From NCBI GenBank assembly GCA_034440635.1, contig JAOTON010001071.1:1-64000 (forward strand): a stretch of DNA of 64,000 nucleotides, read 5' to 3'. Shown here piece after piece: positions 1-11,942 of the stretch (position 1 is its first letter; the number at the start of each line of letters is the position of its first letter). A program made the translations under genes and the position numbers. The notes under the pieces were generated by a model, which saw only the letters and a list, made by a program, of their open reading frames with translations, searched no databases and had not been told where the DNA came from. This DNA comes from Lepas anatifera. Its lineage: Eukaryota; Arthropoda; Thecostraca; Lepadidae.

Positions 1-2122
1 AAGCAGGTTTAATATATCGTCAGTGTGGGGTGACAATGAACATGCGACTGGAACTGAGCTACTGGTGAATGCTTGGGACATATTTGGGAATACAAAGGTG
101 GTGTTGATCGTAAATACGCCAGTAGTTTTTTTAATCCAAAATACAAGCCGAAATGAGGCGTCGCGTTTTAACTTCACGGTAATCATGAAACCTGAAGATT
201 TAACTTAAATAAAACTGTTACGAAAAAGATATGTCAGCATCACCACATTACCAACACACACTTTCAACCCGCCGGCACTTTTACTGCAAGGGACCAAGTA
301 CACAACATACCACAGAACACGCAAAAACTTCGAAAACAACAATAGCACTATGATGATCAGGTTCACAAAAATATACACCAAACATCGCCATAATGCTCGC
401 TTGGCCTTAGGGCCTGTTGAATGCCAGATGTGTATTTTGTTTGTGAGCCAAACAACACCCCATAGAGTGAACAGCAATAGTTTATTGCCGTGTATTCTAT
501 GGTATTATATTTATTTTACCCCTCACAGATGGCCAAATTCAGCTGGGCGAGCATGTTGCGAATGTAGGGAAGGCCGACAGATATATTTTTGTTTCAACTT
601 GGTGTAAATGTACTCTCCAGGTCGGATAAAAAAACGTGAAATTGAAACGCATCGTCCCATTGCAGTCCGTAAGCTGACTGATGGGGCGTGGTTAATCTCA
701 GCAGTCTTAGACACTTCATGTCTCTGATGACAATGGGCTGTGGGCAATCTCAGCAACACCACAGGTCAAGCCTGGGATCTGTAAACTTCGTTGTGACACA
801 ACACGTTATTTCATGTTGAACTCCGCATTTTCAATCGGGATTCTATTGCGAATTAACACAGCAGGTTTTCAGCTATGTCAGACCTAGAACTAACACAAAC
901 TTCCCTAATGACCCAGAACAGCTTCAGAATTACATCTCTGACGTCATCGGCACTGGACAACCTTTTCGAGCTGCTGACCGTGTTGGCCTGTCACAACCAT
1001 TCGTTTTCAAATACTATGATTCCCAGTTCCACCGTTACATCTTACCAAACAACCTACTACACCTCTAAGAACGGGAAACTGCGCGTGAGCTTCGCCCTAA
1101 GCCCGCATCTGCCTTCAAGCTGCTCCAAACGCTACACCCTGCCTTGTAAACCAACTTCAGGAGGACAATTCCAACTTCACTCAATTGCGTGACTGACAAG
1201 TCACGACTCGAGTCTTAACCCTCGCGTTAGTCTGTCAATCCACCCTTCCCGCCGCTTTGTCCAGTTTCTTTCAGGCAGTGATCATTGAGAGCCGAGAATA
1301 TGTTCCAGTCAGAGTTGACTCTGATCAGATGAGTGGGACTCAACACCGACTCAATACTAATTTCCAGAATCTAACTCAACGACAATCCGGGATTAAGTGT
1401 GTTAGACCTTATAAAATAAAAAAGAATCTGGCCCCTCATTTTTGTTAATCACCCACATAGGTCACGAAATCTGAGTTCATTCTTATGACCAGTGAGTCAC
1501 CATATAATAACCAATATGGCTGACCCCCTCTCCCCTTTACCGTCGTCTTACATTTGGTAATTGTTGAGGATATTGCTGCGAGAAGAGACCGCCACCTGTC
1601 ACGCGGTAGGTGGCGCTGGCAGCCCAGCCCAGTACGAGTTATAGGTGGCGCTGAAAGCCCAGTCAGCACCGCTGGATTGGGGTGCCACTCATAATCTGTG
1701 TCACTGCTACTATAATCTTTTTCCCCACTGCTACTGTAGTATCTTTGCCAGTGTAATGTTTTCTAAATGAACGCTCTATTTCTTGTGCAAAAAGATGCCT
1801 CATGTAAAGCTGATCCACCGAAGTATTTAGCTTATCTAATATTGCACGGATTGCCACTCTTTCGGGTTTTCCGCCTACTTCTGACAAAGCGGGGTGAGGT
1901 TTGATCATTGTAAAGGTTCGAACCCCACCCCGTCGGCTTCAGACATCTTTGGATGACAACCAGGTGAGATTTACTTGGAAAGAAATGTGACACCGGGGCT
2001 GAAGCCTGAGCTCTGCTTTGGCATGCCACCTGAGTATATTTGGGATGTCCTAGGGGTAATCAAAAGAATATATCTCTGACCTGACGTGGCTTTGAATGAC
2101 CTCTGTTGTGTATGATCCATAT
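1..2122. other. Unassigned DNA with no recognisable gene
   Basis: No open frame here resembles a known domain, and the short frames on both strands look random. A stretch around 1195-1330 is rich in GAGTC/GACTC words, like the repeat seen near 29.9 kb and 58.9 kb. I see nothing else I can name. Confidence 0.5.
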
Positions 2123-3350
2123 TAACACGCACATTGACGGGAATCTGGGCCACCTTCGTATTCACGGGGTGGGGTGGTGGGGTGGCGGTTACCCGCCCCC
2201 TAAGATCTCGAGAACCACGATAGATAGCGTAAAACGATAAACAGCGTTAGATAGCCCATTTGAATCTATCGGAAAAATATTTGAACCAATTTTTTGTCAG
2301 GTCACATTTAAAGGGAATGAGGCACCTTGGTCGAATCCCGGAATTTCGTGTAATATGGGGTATCTTTAGCCGAAAATCATGAAGATATGCATGATGTTTC
2401 TGAAAAATGTACAATACACTCAATATTTCGATATTTAAAATGTTCCTCTATGGTAAGTAATAAATATCTGCCTGTGCATGACGTCATGATCTGGCAACTA
2501 CTACCATATTCAATGGGCTTGGATGGGCTGACTACTCACCGTGACGTGAGCTTGTCGTCACGCCAACAGCAGACAACTGCGGCCGGCTCCTTGGGTACGT
2601 TTTGGGTACATTACGTTTTTAGCTTTTTTCTACGGAAATTACGATTTCAAAGACAAATGATTGTTGAGTGCCGGACTTTCCGGCATGCTCTACAATTTGG
2701 CTCTCAATTAAAATCACGTCAGAAAGATGTCAGATTCCCTTTAAAGAGAGATCAAGGCATGCCACCATAAGGATAATATGTAGACGAAGGTTTTCAGTCA
2801 TTACACCTGAAATAGTAAAGATAAAGAACAATAATTTAAATCATTAGAATCCTCACTGCAAGCCGAATCGAATCATGTATAATATGACCTTGCTCGGTCA
2901 GATCTGATCCAATCTAAAATTTGACCTGACCTGAGGTCAAGTCAGGGTCAAATTAGGTCAAAATACATATCATTACAACTGTAAGGATAAGAAAAACCTA
3001 ATGCCGTTACAATAAACGCTCTACAACCATCCATTTCCAAGTTATTCAGCTTAAACCATTTTTCCTATGCATTTCCAATGGAAAGGTTATGGCTTGTACC
3101 TGACCTTAGGTCATCGATAAAAAATATCAGAATATATTTTGGAGAACTCGGTGGGCCTATTATGTGTCGAGTTTTATTGGGATAGGTTCACCCAGTTCTG
3201 ACTTATGCTATCTCAGACTTTTCTTTAGGTCAGGCCAATTGACATGCACTGGTGGTCGGACCTGAGATGACCCACAATTCACATTTTGCTGAAAGTTGTA
3301 AAAATGACCAGAGAAAAGGTAAACCGAGTACAGCGGCGCTAGCTAGATCC
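2121..3350 (+). mobile_element. Family B GGTCA-rich element, split by MITE A
   Basis: The left end (TTAACACGCACATTGACGGG) and the following 180 bases match the cleaner copy at 20467-21317, including the AGATCTCGAGAACCACG block. After an interruption at 2307-2744 the match resumes with the GACCTGACCTGAGGTCA cluster and continues to the AGTACAGCGGCGCT block near 3345, where it becomes unrecognisable. No coding capacity is visible. It is non-autonomous, and its superfamily is not established. Confidence 0.7.
2307..2744 (+). mobile_element. MITE A copy 1 (TTAA-flanked, piggyBac-like)
   Basis: A roughly 435-bp non-coding element with inverted ends: TTAA-AGGGAATG at the left and ATTCCCT-TTAA at the right. 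It interrupts a family B element, and the undisturbed family B copy has a single TTAA at the matching point (20639-20642). This supports duplication of TTAA on insertion, the hallmark of the piggyBac superfamily. It contains the CRE-like word TGACGTCA near 2480. Confidence 0.75.
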
Positions 3351-5094
3351 GTGCTCTGCTAGATACCGATACGGGCAGCAGGGCCATCGGTGCAGCCTCA
3401 TCAGTCGGCTTTACCGGCCGAGGCCTAAGAAAGCGTGTTACGGACCGAATATCCAATATAGCTGCACCATGTGTACTAATCAGTCGAGCAATAAGCTCAG
3501 CCGCCGATCATCCGGAAGACTTACGGTGCAGCCCGACCGGAGGATCAAGCCCACCCGGCAACAGGATTCGGCGTCCTGCTCCAGCTTAGCCTCGCTGTCC
3601 CCTTGAACGCCGTCCGTACCTATAACCTAGAAGCTGGTGCACTAGTAAAACCCACGCAAAGAATAATGATATTAATAAAGAAAAATACAGCTAAATAGGT
3701 GTCGGAGACTCGGATTCGCAGCTGTGGCATATCTAGGCAACGCCATCTGCAATTGAGCATTGTCTCTTCCTCTTTTAGCATTCGTTTTAAAGGTAAGTCT
3801 GTTATAATATTCTACTATATCTTCCTGTTTCTGCCCTTCTTCCGTGCAGAAGATGCTGCCCCATGACTGACTACGTTGTCAGGCGAAAGTTGGGGACCTA
3901 GAAGTTTTGCCCGCTCGCTGTTACTTCACCGAGTGTGGGCCCGGCGCCTAGTGCGTACAAAGCTTGGGAGTGGGCCCGACTGTGGCTCATGTACCGAGCG
4001 TGGGCCCGCCTACTGCTGCTCCTACCTCGTTGTGTTCTGACCTGTCACGCCTCAACGGAACCAGACGAAACAAGTATCAAGTATCAATTACCAAGCATCA
4101 ACCAAGTGCCAAAAGCTAGTATCTCGTGCATGGAAATCTCATCATTTGGATACAGTATTTCCTACAGCGTTAACAGACTGCTACCAGTACTACTCTCTCC
4201 GCAGACGTGAGTGACCCCACCTGTTTCATGATTGGTGTGGCACAATTTGATGTCGCTTTTATATCGTCGTTACACAAGTTCCATTAACATCCCACACATT
4301 TTCCATTTTCGACTGAAAGTTTCTCACTTACCTCTCAAAGCTTGCGTCGGCATTGGGAAGGCCGGGATAAATATTATTTTCATACTTACGGCTTTGGTGC
4401 GCAACATATTGTCTCGTGATACGTACGTGCAAAATTTCCCGTTTTCGATAACTGCCAATATATGTTCATACAAAGTACTATCGGACAGTGAAGCACTTCC
4501 CTGTTCAGTAAATCACATTTTGGACTAGAGTCCACTAGAGTAAATTAAAAATAATAATTTGACTTTGGTACGGAGTTCCCGTGTTTTCGCGCCCGCAGTC
4601 TTGCACAATGTCTGCGAATTATTTATCTGTCACCGATTCGCGAGCTGAAGCTGGACGCGTGCGCCAACCGTCTGCGCCACCCAGACCCATTTGCACCCCT
4701 TTCATTACGTAATACTCTTTCATAAGGTACTATTTTCTGCTTCAGTATCATCCCGCGGGTTTACAAAAAGAGCAACGTCATAATGAGGTTTATCATGTAG
4801 TGAGGCTATTAGCAGTACATGATGTGGCAGACAAACGTGAAAAAGGCAGAATAAATATACATGCGTACGTTTTGCAGTCTTACATACAACCAAGCCACAG
4901 CGACAGCCTACAACATAGATCTCAAAACTGCCAGCACCCCTTGGTTCTGGGAGTGAACGTATGGCTGGAATGGAACGGACGCCTTCATGAAGAAGAACCC
5001 GGACTTCATCAAGAGGAACCCGGTCGCCAGAGGGCTCCTTGGCCCATGCGGCAGCATTAAAAAAGCACAATGGGACAAAATATCTTTTAACCTC
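3351..5094. other. Unassigned DNA
   Basis: No domain-bearing reading frame found on either strand. It is GC-rich at 3340-3640 and AT-rich elsewhere. Two overlapping frames of 86-116 codons near 4720-5070 oppose each other and show no recognisable family, so they are not called as genes. Confidence 0.4.
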
Positions 5095-5351
5095 GGCTGG
5101 GTTAAGTTTTAACCATTTTAACTTCGTGGAGGGGGAACACTAAAAATCTAGTTTTTTTAACGCATTCACAATATGTAAAGAGCCGAAGTTTCCACTTGCC
5201 GGCACCCTTACGGGTCAGCGGCACTTGTACTGGTCACCTGACCCGAGATGACGTCACCTTAAAATTTTGAAAGCAGTTCTAAAAATGATTAGAGAAAAAA
5301 GTATACCAAGTACGGCGGCGCTAGGAAAGCGCCGCCGTTTTTTGTATACCT
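5095..5351 (+). mobile_element. Family B fragment (right end)
   Basis: It matches the right part of the 20467-21317 copy: CACTTGTACTGGTCACCTGACC, the AAAATTTTGAAAGCAG block, the AAGTAC word, then a CGGCGGCGC...GCGCCGCCG hairpin followed by a T run (about 5313-5342). The terminal GGGTACCCGCCC segment is missing, because the sequence switches directly to a family C fragment. Confidence 0.6.
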
Positions 5352-5500
5352 TGATGTTGGGTGACCTTGACATATAATCCCGTTCACATGGCGTTATACC
5401 GTCCCCAGCCGGTCTCCGGTACAGGCGAGCTGGTGCGACTGCGCGATTGCGGCGATCTCAAAATCGAAGTTTTTACTTCGAAAGACTGTAATTAATGTAT
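5352..5500 (+). mobile_element. Family C fragment
   Basis: It matches the internal part of the 17179-18076 element: GTGACCTTGACATATAATCCCG, the GGCGTTATACCGTC block, CGATTGCGGCGATCTCAAAAT and the AAAGACTGTAA block. It is truncated at both sides, with the family B fragment joined on the left. Both ends look like breakpoints and are not intact termini. Confidence 0.55.
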
Positions 5501-5825
5501 CGGTGAGTGGCCAGCATGCGATCGGTCCACAATCGGCACAAAGCTACCTCCTCACGGCGATCAGGAGGCAGCGAGGATGGTCACTCGCTGATCTGAGCTT
5601 CAACTGTCGTCTACTTGTTATTTGTAAGCTCATCCCATTGTTGTTTTCCGTACGCTGCCCGCGAAGGTGAGCAGATATGCAGGAGGAAATATATCAGGGT
5701 TTCGTTGCGTACGCCTGCAAAACCTTCGTGAAGTCTCATCATATAACGCCCATGTCATTCAGCTGAGGCCTTTGATAAATTCTTCCCGAAAAGGTTTTAT
5801 TTGCTCTGAAAAGTCCGGTCTGTAG

Positions 5826-6900
5826 CAAAATAAGATGTCTGCATCTGCCACTGTAGGACCTGCATCCGCTGATATAAGGCTGCTGCCTCCACCACTATAG
5901 GGCCACTGCGTCCGCCCCTATAAGATTGTTGCGTCCGCTGCAATAAGGCTGCTGCCTCCACCACTATAGGGCCACTGCGTTCGCCCCTATAAGATTGTTG
6001 TCCACCCCTATAAGATTGTTGCGTCCGCTGCTATAAGGTTGCTGCCTCAACCACTATAGGGCCACTGCGTCCGCCCCTATAAGACTGTTGTGTCCGCTGC
6101 TATAAGGCTGCTGCCTCCACCACTATAGGGCCACTGCGTTCGCCCCTATAAGATTGTTGTCCCCCCTATAAGATTGTTGCGTCCGCTGCTATAAGGTTGC
6201 TGCCTCAACCACTATAGGGCCACTGCGTCCGCCCCTATAAGACTGTTGTGTCCGCTGCTATAAGGCTGCTACCTCCACCACTATAGGGTCACTGCGTCCG
6301 CCCCTATAAGATTGTTGCGTCCGCTGTATAAAGCTGCTGCCTCCAACACTATAGGGCCACTGCATCCGCCCCTATAAGATTGTTGTGTCCGCTGCTATAA
6401 GGCTGCTGCCTCCACCACTATAGGGCCACTGCGTCCGCCCCTATAAGATTGTTGTGTCCGCTGTTATAAAGCTGCTGCCACACCACTATAGGGCCACTGC
6501 GTCCGCCCCTATAAGATTGTTGCGTCCGCTGCTATAAAGCTGCTGCCTCCACCACTATAGGGCCACTGCATTCGCCCCTATAAGATTGTTGCGTCCGCTG
6601 CTATAAAGCTGCTGCCTCCACCACTATAGGGCCACTGCATCCGCCCCTATACGATTGTTGCGTCAGCTGCTATAAGGCTGCTGCCTCCACCACTATAGGG
6701 TCACCGCATCCGCCCCTATAAGATTGTTGCGTCCGCTGCTATAAGGCTGCTGCCTCCACCACTATAGGGCCACTGCGTCCGCCCCTATAAGATTGTTGTG
6801 TCCGCTGCTATAAGGCTGCTGCCTCCACCACTGTAGGGTCACTGCGTCCGCCCCTATAAGATTGTTGCGTAAGTGTTGTCCGCTGTTAGAAGGCTGCTGC
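5826..6900. repeat. Minisatellite, 23-bp monomers in a 69-bp higher-order unit
   Basis: The sequence repeats every 69 bases (for example CTGCCTCC at 5883 and 5952). Each 69-bp unit divides into three related 23-bp monomers, each beginning CTATA(A/G)G: CTATAAGGCTGCTGCCTCC.., CTATAGGGCCACTGCGTCC.. and CTATAAGATTGTTGCGTCC... About 46 monomers are present, with some units lacking part of a monomer. The 69-bp unit is a multiple of three, so frames stay open for stretches, but stops and a shift of frame between units argue against coding. Confidence 0.9.
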
Positions 6901-6904
6901 GTCG

Positions 6905-8160
6905 GCCGCAACATCCAAGTGATATCTGAATACGTTTCATCGTATTCAGACATGACTTGGTATCCATCACCGTGCTAGGTATTTGCCTTGTCTGGCGAGG
7001 CGGGTTAAATGCAAATCTATTCACAGCTTGTATGTTGCTCACACCGTCGGTGGAAGTAACGTATTTAGTGTCGTCACTAGCTTCCATGAAACATAGAGCC
7101 TTATCAAAGCAATGAATTCCGAAGTAAATAAAGACTGATGCAAAAGATGGAGGTGAACAATTTCTTCTCACTGCATCGGTGATGAAAGAGCACCCCACTC
7201 CTAGCTCAGTCCCAGTCTGGGCAAAACGATACATGATTAGCATACTGTGCGATGTGTTCGAGAGCTAGGTGCTAACTTCTGTCAGGATCGTGTCAGTCCT
7301 GATTTTCCCTGCGAGAGTGGTGTCAGTTTTTGGGGGACTAGTTGCCAGGGGGATATCCGGAAGCCAGCTACCACTGATAAAGCGCCGCTGGATACCACTT
7401 TCAGCCCAAAGCCGTTTCACGCGTACACTCAGCTGGAGTTCTCTTTTGCCATTCACAAACAGCCGGAGCATGTTAAGCGAGAAAACAGCGACCTACGGCG
7501 GGTGTGACGGGCACTGGGCCAGCTCACAGGCGTAACGCTACCCTAGCAGGCGCCGTCGCATTGCGAGAGGCCCGGCAAGCTGCTGCGTTGTGTCGTCCTA
7601 AACGCACCTGTAGCCACTCGGAGTGCACTGTGGTGAATCGCATTTAGACACCATTTGGCCGAATCCGATGCTGCATCGTTGACGAAACAGGCGTAATCCA
7701 TCTTTGAGCGAGCGGTAGAGAACAATAACAATTCTCCTGTCGGCTCCATGCGATAACCTAGACGCAGATGTCAACACATTCAGAGATTTAAAACATTTCC
7801 GGCGAACATTTCGGATGTGAGCGTTATATGTCAATCGTTTGTCAAATGTAACCCTAAGAAACTTTTCCGTCGCATGGAATGGGGCAGACCTACCCCGCCA
7901 CAATACCATCGGTTCCCGGGCAGGTTCTGCGCCTGCAACAAAAATGATCACCAGCAGTTTTTTTCCAGGTGGTAAATTGACGGCCAGCTGAAGTTAACGT
8001 GATAGTGTTGACAATGTTGAACATGCTGCCCATATTGCTGTCATTCACAAACATGGAACCCCGTATGGAGGGTGGAAAGGAGTCTGTGTCGTCATTTATG
8101 GCTAAAGCGAAGAGACAAATGCTTGAAACGCTCCCCTGCGGCATTCCTTATAATTGTTGG
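6905..8160 (-). pseudogene. Decayed LINE (Jockey/I-type RT plus RNase H), 5'- and 3'-truncated
   Basis: Read on the minus strand, pieces of a non-LTR retrotransposon polymerase occur in the expected order. At 8144-8030 there is an RT segment with MPQGS, FALAIND and a degenerate active site FVND in place of F/YVDD. At 7870-7690 come the thumb motifs (FLRVTFDKRLTYNAHI, LYRSL). At 7690-7560 is AIHHSALRVATGAFRTT, a conserved arthropod LINE segment. At 7240-6990 is an RNase H-like segment (GTELGVGCSFITDAVRR, then ASVF, then TDGVSNIQAVNRFAFN, where TDS is usual). Several frame changes and stops separate the pieces, so it cannot be functional. Its 3' side ends directly in the 69-bp minisatellite. 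The RT/RNase H combination suggests an I-group element; the exact clade is uncertain. Confidence 0.75.
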
Positions 8161-8199
8161 GGTTTAACGGCGCACAAACTGCCAGTCATACGGTGTAGC

Positions 8200-8316
8200 C
8201 AACTCTCACCTTGTTGGGAGGGATTTGGGGGACATCGACTTATGCAGATGCTCCGCCGGGATTTGAACCCGAGACCGGAAACTTAGAAGCTTTCCACTAA
8301 GCCACCCATCCTCCTT
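8200..8316 (-). mobile_element. tRNA-derived SINE, copy 1
   Basis: On the minus strand there is an A-box-like GTGGCTTAGTGGAAAGC (8289-8305) and a B box GGGTTCAAATC (8261-8271), spaced as in a tRNA promoter, followed by a non-tRNA tail with CCCCCAAATCCCTCCCAAC. The same tail recurs beside the copies at 31.4 kb and 63.1 kb, which marks it as a dispersed SINE and not a tRNA gene. Confidence 0.7.
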
Positions 8317-8353
8317 CAGGATGCCTTCTCCCTGGTAAAATGTGTTTGAATAT

Positions 8354-8361
8354 GTGCCACC
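8354..8361 (+). repeat. hAT target-site duplication, left (GTGCCACC)
   Basis: These eight bases immediately before the left inverted repeat are repeated exactly at 12514-12521 after the right inverted repeat. An 8-bp duplication is the signature of hAT transposition. Confidence 0.9.
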
Positions 8362-8670
8362 TAGGGCTGATAATCCCGGGATCGGGATCCCGGGATTTTA
8401 TTAATCACGAATCCCGGCATTTTATATTTTAGAATCCCGGGATCCCGATATTTTCCAACACTAAAAATGGCGTGGAAAGCGTCGCTGATAGTATTAAAAA
8501 GCATTATAGAATCCAACAACATGCTACAGCGTTGTTTTATGCTTAATATTTTACCTACCTGAAATGTTCAAACACAAGCAAAAGCCAGGCTCTCCCTTCT
8601 GCATGACTACGTAGATTATACCTGGCATAGCTTCACAGTTCACACCGTGTCAGTTTCTCTGTTCGAGCTC

Positions 8671-8891
<221 letters not shown>

Positions 8892-9106
8892 CGGCGTCGT
8901 CACCTCAAGCATTCAGTTTCAGGTCATATTACTCGGGAGGTTGCCGACTATCTCGACCATCGAATATGAGGGGTCGAATTGCTCGTCGTATCTGTGAGGG
9001 AGCATGTCCTCTGACTCAGTTAGTCTCAGTGCATGCTGTCAGTGTGACCCAGAAGGCAGTCAGGGCAGGAAGTTCCGCATTGTGTGCATTTTTGGAAGTG
9101 CTTGCA

Positions 9107-10846
9107 ATGACCGATTTTGTGGAATTTAAAAGCAGTGCGGTGTGGGAAAACTTTATTAGAAGTCAGGATGGGAGCACAGCAAAATGCCGCCTTTGTAAAA
9201 GGTATTGAAAATAGCTGGAGGATCAACAAAAGAACTTCACGTCCATCTCAAGAGAAATCATGGTGGTGAAAGCGTTGCTGGACCATCCCGATCCAGGGAG
9301 ACCCCGCAGAACTTGTCCGGTGAAAGTAGCTCCAAAACATCGGAACCTACGACAGGAATGAGGACCCTGGATTCCAACTATGTCTCTAAAACTGAGGAAG
9401 ACCTGGATTCCATCCTAGCTAGAATGTGCGCGAGAGATGGGCTGCCTTTAAGTTTTTTGCACTGCACCGGACCTGCGCGGACTACTGGCTGCTAAAGGTT
9501 ACAAAAACCTACCAATCTATCATAACACCATTCCCCGGCGTGTTTACAAACACTGTGCTCGCCTGAAGTGCGAGGTGAAGGCGAAGTTGGCCGATAAAGT
9601 GTCAAAGGGCAAAAGGCTCTCGTTTACAATCGATGAATATACGTCCTTGAAAAACCGTCGCTACATGAGCGTGACTGTCCACTGCGAAGGCAACATGTGG
9701 GGTCTCGGTGTCGCGCGTTGTCACGGCTCAATGCCAGCCGAGAAGTGCCTGGATCTTCTGCGGGGCAAATTTGGCAGAATTTGGTATTGAGCTCAGTAAG
9801 CACGTCACGTCACAACCGACGGAGCTTCCATGATGGTCAAATTCGGGAAATCACTGCCTTGCGAACACCAACTCTGCCTCGCTCACGGCGTGTACCTGGC
9901 CGTCATCGACGCTCTATACTCGGGTGATGACAGGCAGACCTCTGAACAAGCAGACGACGGCGGTGGTGGTGAAACTTACCGGGTGAGATCAATTTTAATG
10001 TATGTACCTGAAAGCTTTTATTCTGAGATAGCGCAAAAATAGCTTAATACGACAATGACGGCAAATGATATATTTGCAAGTGTTTGAGTTTTGCTGTGCG
10101 ATCTGATATGAATATTTGTGGTCTTTTGACATTCGGTGTCTTCAAATTCATTCTCTGATCGATGTCACGCACATCCATTGCATTTTTTCACGTATTTTAT
10201 CATCATGGGTGAAAATCAGTGAGTCAAATTTGAACTGGTCGATTGACTTGTATTGCCGTTCTAGCTGCATAGCATGCCTATACAAATTGTTCTGTCGTCG
10301 TAGCGTTAATGTGAATCTTGCCGCCTTGCAGGTTAACTGGTCAGAGGAATCCGACTGTGATGACGAGGACGACAGCAACAGCACGGACGATGACACAGAT
10401 GGTGCTACCTGTCACCGTGAACTACACAGTTCGATCAATCCAATCGTAAACAAGATTAAAAACATTGTCCGCTGGTTTCGAAAATCCCTCGTACGAAACG
10501 AAGTCCTTCAGAAATACTTTAGAGAAGAACGTGGACAAGAACTGATGCTGGTGCTAGACTGTAAAACCCGATGGAATAGTTTGTGTGACATGCTGGATCA
10601 GTTCGATACTCTGAAAGCAGCTGTTTATACGCCAATTATTGACATAGGAGACACACGTATTAAAATGATCGATGATTACGAATACGCCACCATACCTAGG
10701 CTCTTTCGTTGCCTTAGAATCCTGAAACTCCGAGCAGAAGCGCTATGTAGGCGGGAAAGTGGACTTCTAGAAGCTGGAGCTGCTTTAACATTTATTTTAG
10801 AAGCGCTTGTGAAGGAGGATAGTGCGATTGCACGCAAACTGCCAGA
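9107..10846 (+). pseudogene. hAT transposase with BED zinc finger, frameshifted and truncated
   Basis: The frame opens with ATG at 9107. The encoded N-terminus is a BED finger: VWENF, then CRLC about 25 residues later, then HLKRNH. A one-base loss at about 9204 breaks the finger region, and a second shift lies near 9470. Further pieces follow: FTIDEYTSLKNRRYMSVTVH (9613-9680, part of the RNase H-like core), then MMVKFGKSLPCEHQLCLAH with VIDALY (9830-9920). A GT-AG intron is plausible at 9983-10331 (GTGAGA donor, CTTGCAG acceptor). Downstream an acidic stretch (CDDEDDSNSTDDDTD) precedes CKTRWNSLCDMLDQF (10560-10602), a well-conserved hAT motif. Homology stops near 10846, where a LINE is fused in the same frame. 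No C-terminal dimerisation motif is found after the LINE. Confidence 0.85.
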
Positions 10847-11014
10847 TGCTTGCCAACTTCTTGTCCTCGGTACCCGGCAAATGGTTAAGCGACTCCCACC
10901 TGTTTCCCTAAATTTCATGGGCTCGACTCTAAGCTGTTCTATTACTGCTAAAAATCTAGGCGCCTGGTTTGACCAGAGCATGACATTTGAAACTCACACT
11001 GATGACGTGGTGCG

Positions 11015-11114
11015 GCACTGTACGGGCTTGCTGTGCGGACTAAGCCATTGCAAACACATGAGGGGCACTGTACGGGCTTGCTGTGCGGACTTAGCCATTG
11101 CAAACACAGTCTCC
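11015..11114 (+). repeat. 50-bp tandem duplication inside the LINE
   Basis: GCACTGTACGGGCTTGCTGT begins at 11015 and again at 11065, and the two ~44-base cores differ by one base. The related LINE at 46.3 kb has one copy of this segment, so the duplication is secondary. Confidence 0.9.
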
Positions 11115-11846
11115 CTCAGCCAGCACTGATTACGCTGGTTCAGGGCTTGGTGATGCCTCTGATCAGATACTGCCTGACAGTGTACGGCGCCAGCTGCGCA
11201 ACCCAGCGTCAGCGGCTGCAAAGAGTGGTAAACCATGCTGCGCGTGTTGTCTCGGGGCGAAGACGACACGATCACATCAGTGACGTGATTGATAGGCTAG
11301 GTTGACTCACTGTAGATGATATGTACAAATACCATCGTTTGACAGTCTTAAAAAAGGTTTTGTTAACCGGTGAGCCAGAGAGCATTTTAGAACACCTGAC
11401 AACTAGGCTAGACATGTATGGGCGAAATACCCGACAAAGTGGCATGCTGGTTACGCCAGCGATTCGCACAGAATCCGGCAGACGGAGGTTTTCATACTCG
11501 ACTGTGCACATGTACAACGAACTTCCTCAGGCCATCCGCCAACACGGCCTGGGAAGATTCAAGTGCGAGATGAAAAGGCACCTGATTGAGACGCAGCGAC
11601 CCAATCGTGGAACAAGGTGAAGTTTAGGGTTTGCTTCCAGTGACCACTTTGTATTGTCTTATCGGTATTTTATATTAATGTTTCAGATATTTTAGCATCA
11701 TTTTCCTATCAACCATTTCGACATGTGTGTATGTGTGAATGTTTGACATGCGCGATTGTTTTACATCCCTCATCCATTTTGTTTTACCCTTTACGACTCG
11801 AGGCGTAGAATAGCCATGCGGTGTATGGAAACGTCTTACAATGTCC

Positions 11847-11848
11847 AA

Positions 11849-11895
<47 letters not shown>

Positions 11896-11899
11896 ATAT
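11847..11899 (+). repeat. (AATA)n tail of the LINE
   Basis: About 13 AATA units close the LINE 3' UTR. Such simple-repeat tails are typical of target-primed reverse transcription. Confidence 0.95.
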
Positions 11900-11942
11900 A
11901 GTAAGTAGGCGGAGCAGCGTTGGCAGCAGCATTATTATAATG

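Larger units (their letters stand above)
10847..11899 (+). mobile_element. 5'-truncated LINE inserted in the hAT element
   Basis: The end of a CR1/Jockey-type non-LTR polymerase begins at about 10847, fused to the transposase frame: CQLLVLGT, then AKNLGAWFDQSMTFETH, then CTGLLCGLSHCKH. The frames shift repeatedly but run to a typical carboxy end (YNELPQAIRQHGLGRFKCEMKRHL) with a stop at 11618-11620. A 3' UTR of about 225 bp and an (AATA)n tail at 11847-11899 follow, the usual LINE 3' end. It belongs to the same family as the LINE at 45.4-47.1 kb (shared VVSGRR..DH.SDV block). A 50-bp tandem duplication (11015-11114) disrupts it. Confidence 0.8.

Noticed and set aside
5826..6900. CRISPR-like array
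   Set aside because: The repeats are contiguous with no unique spacers, and the context is eukaryotic.
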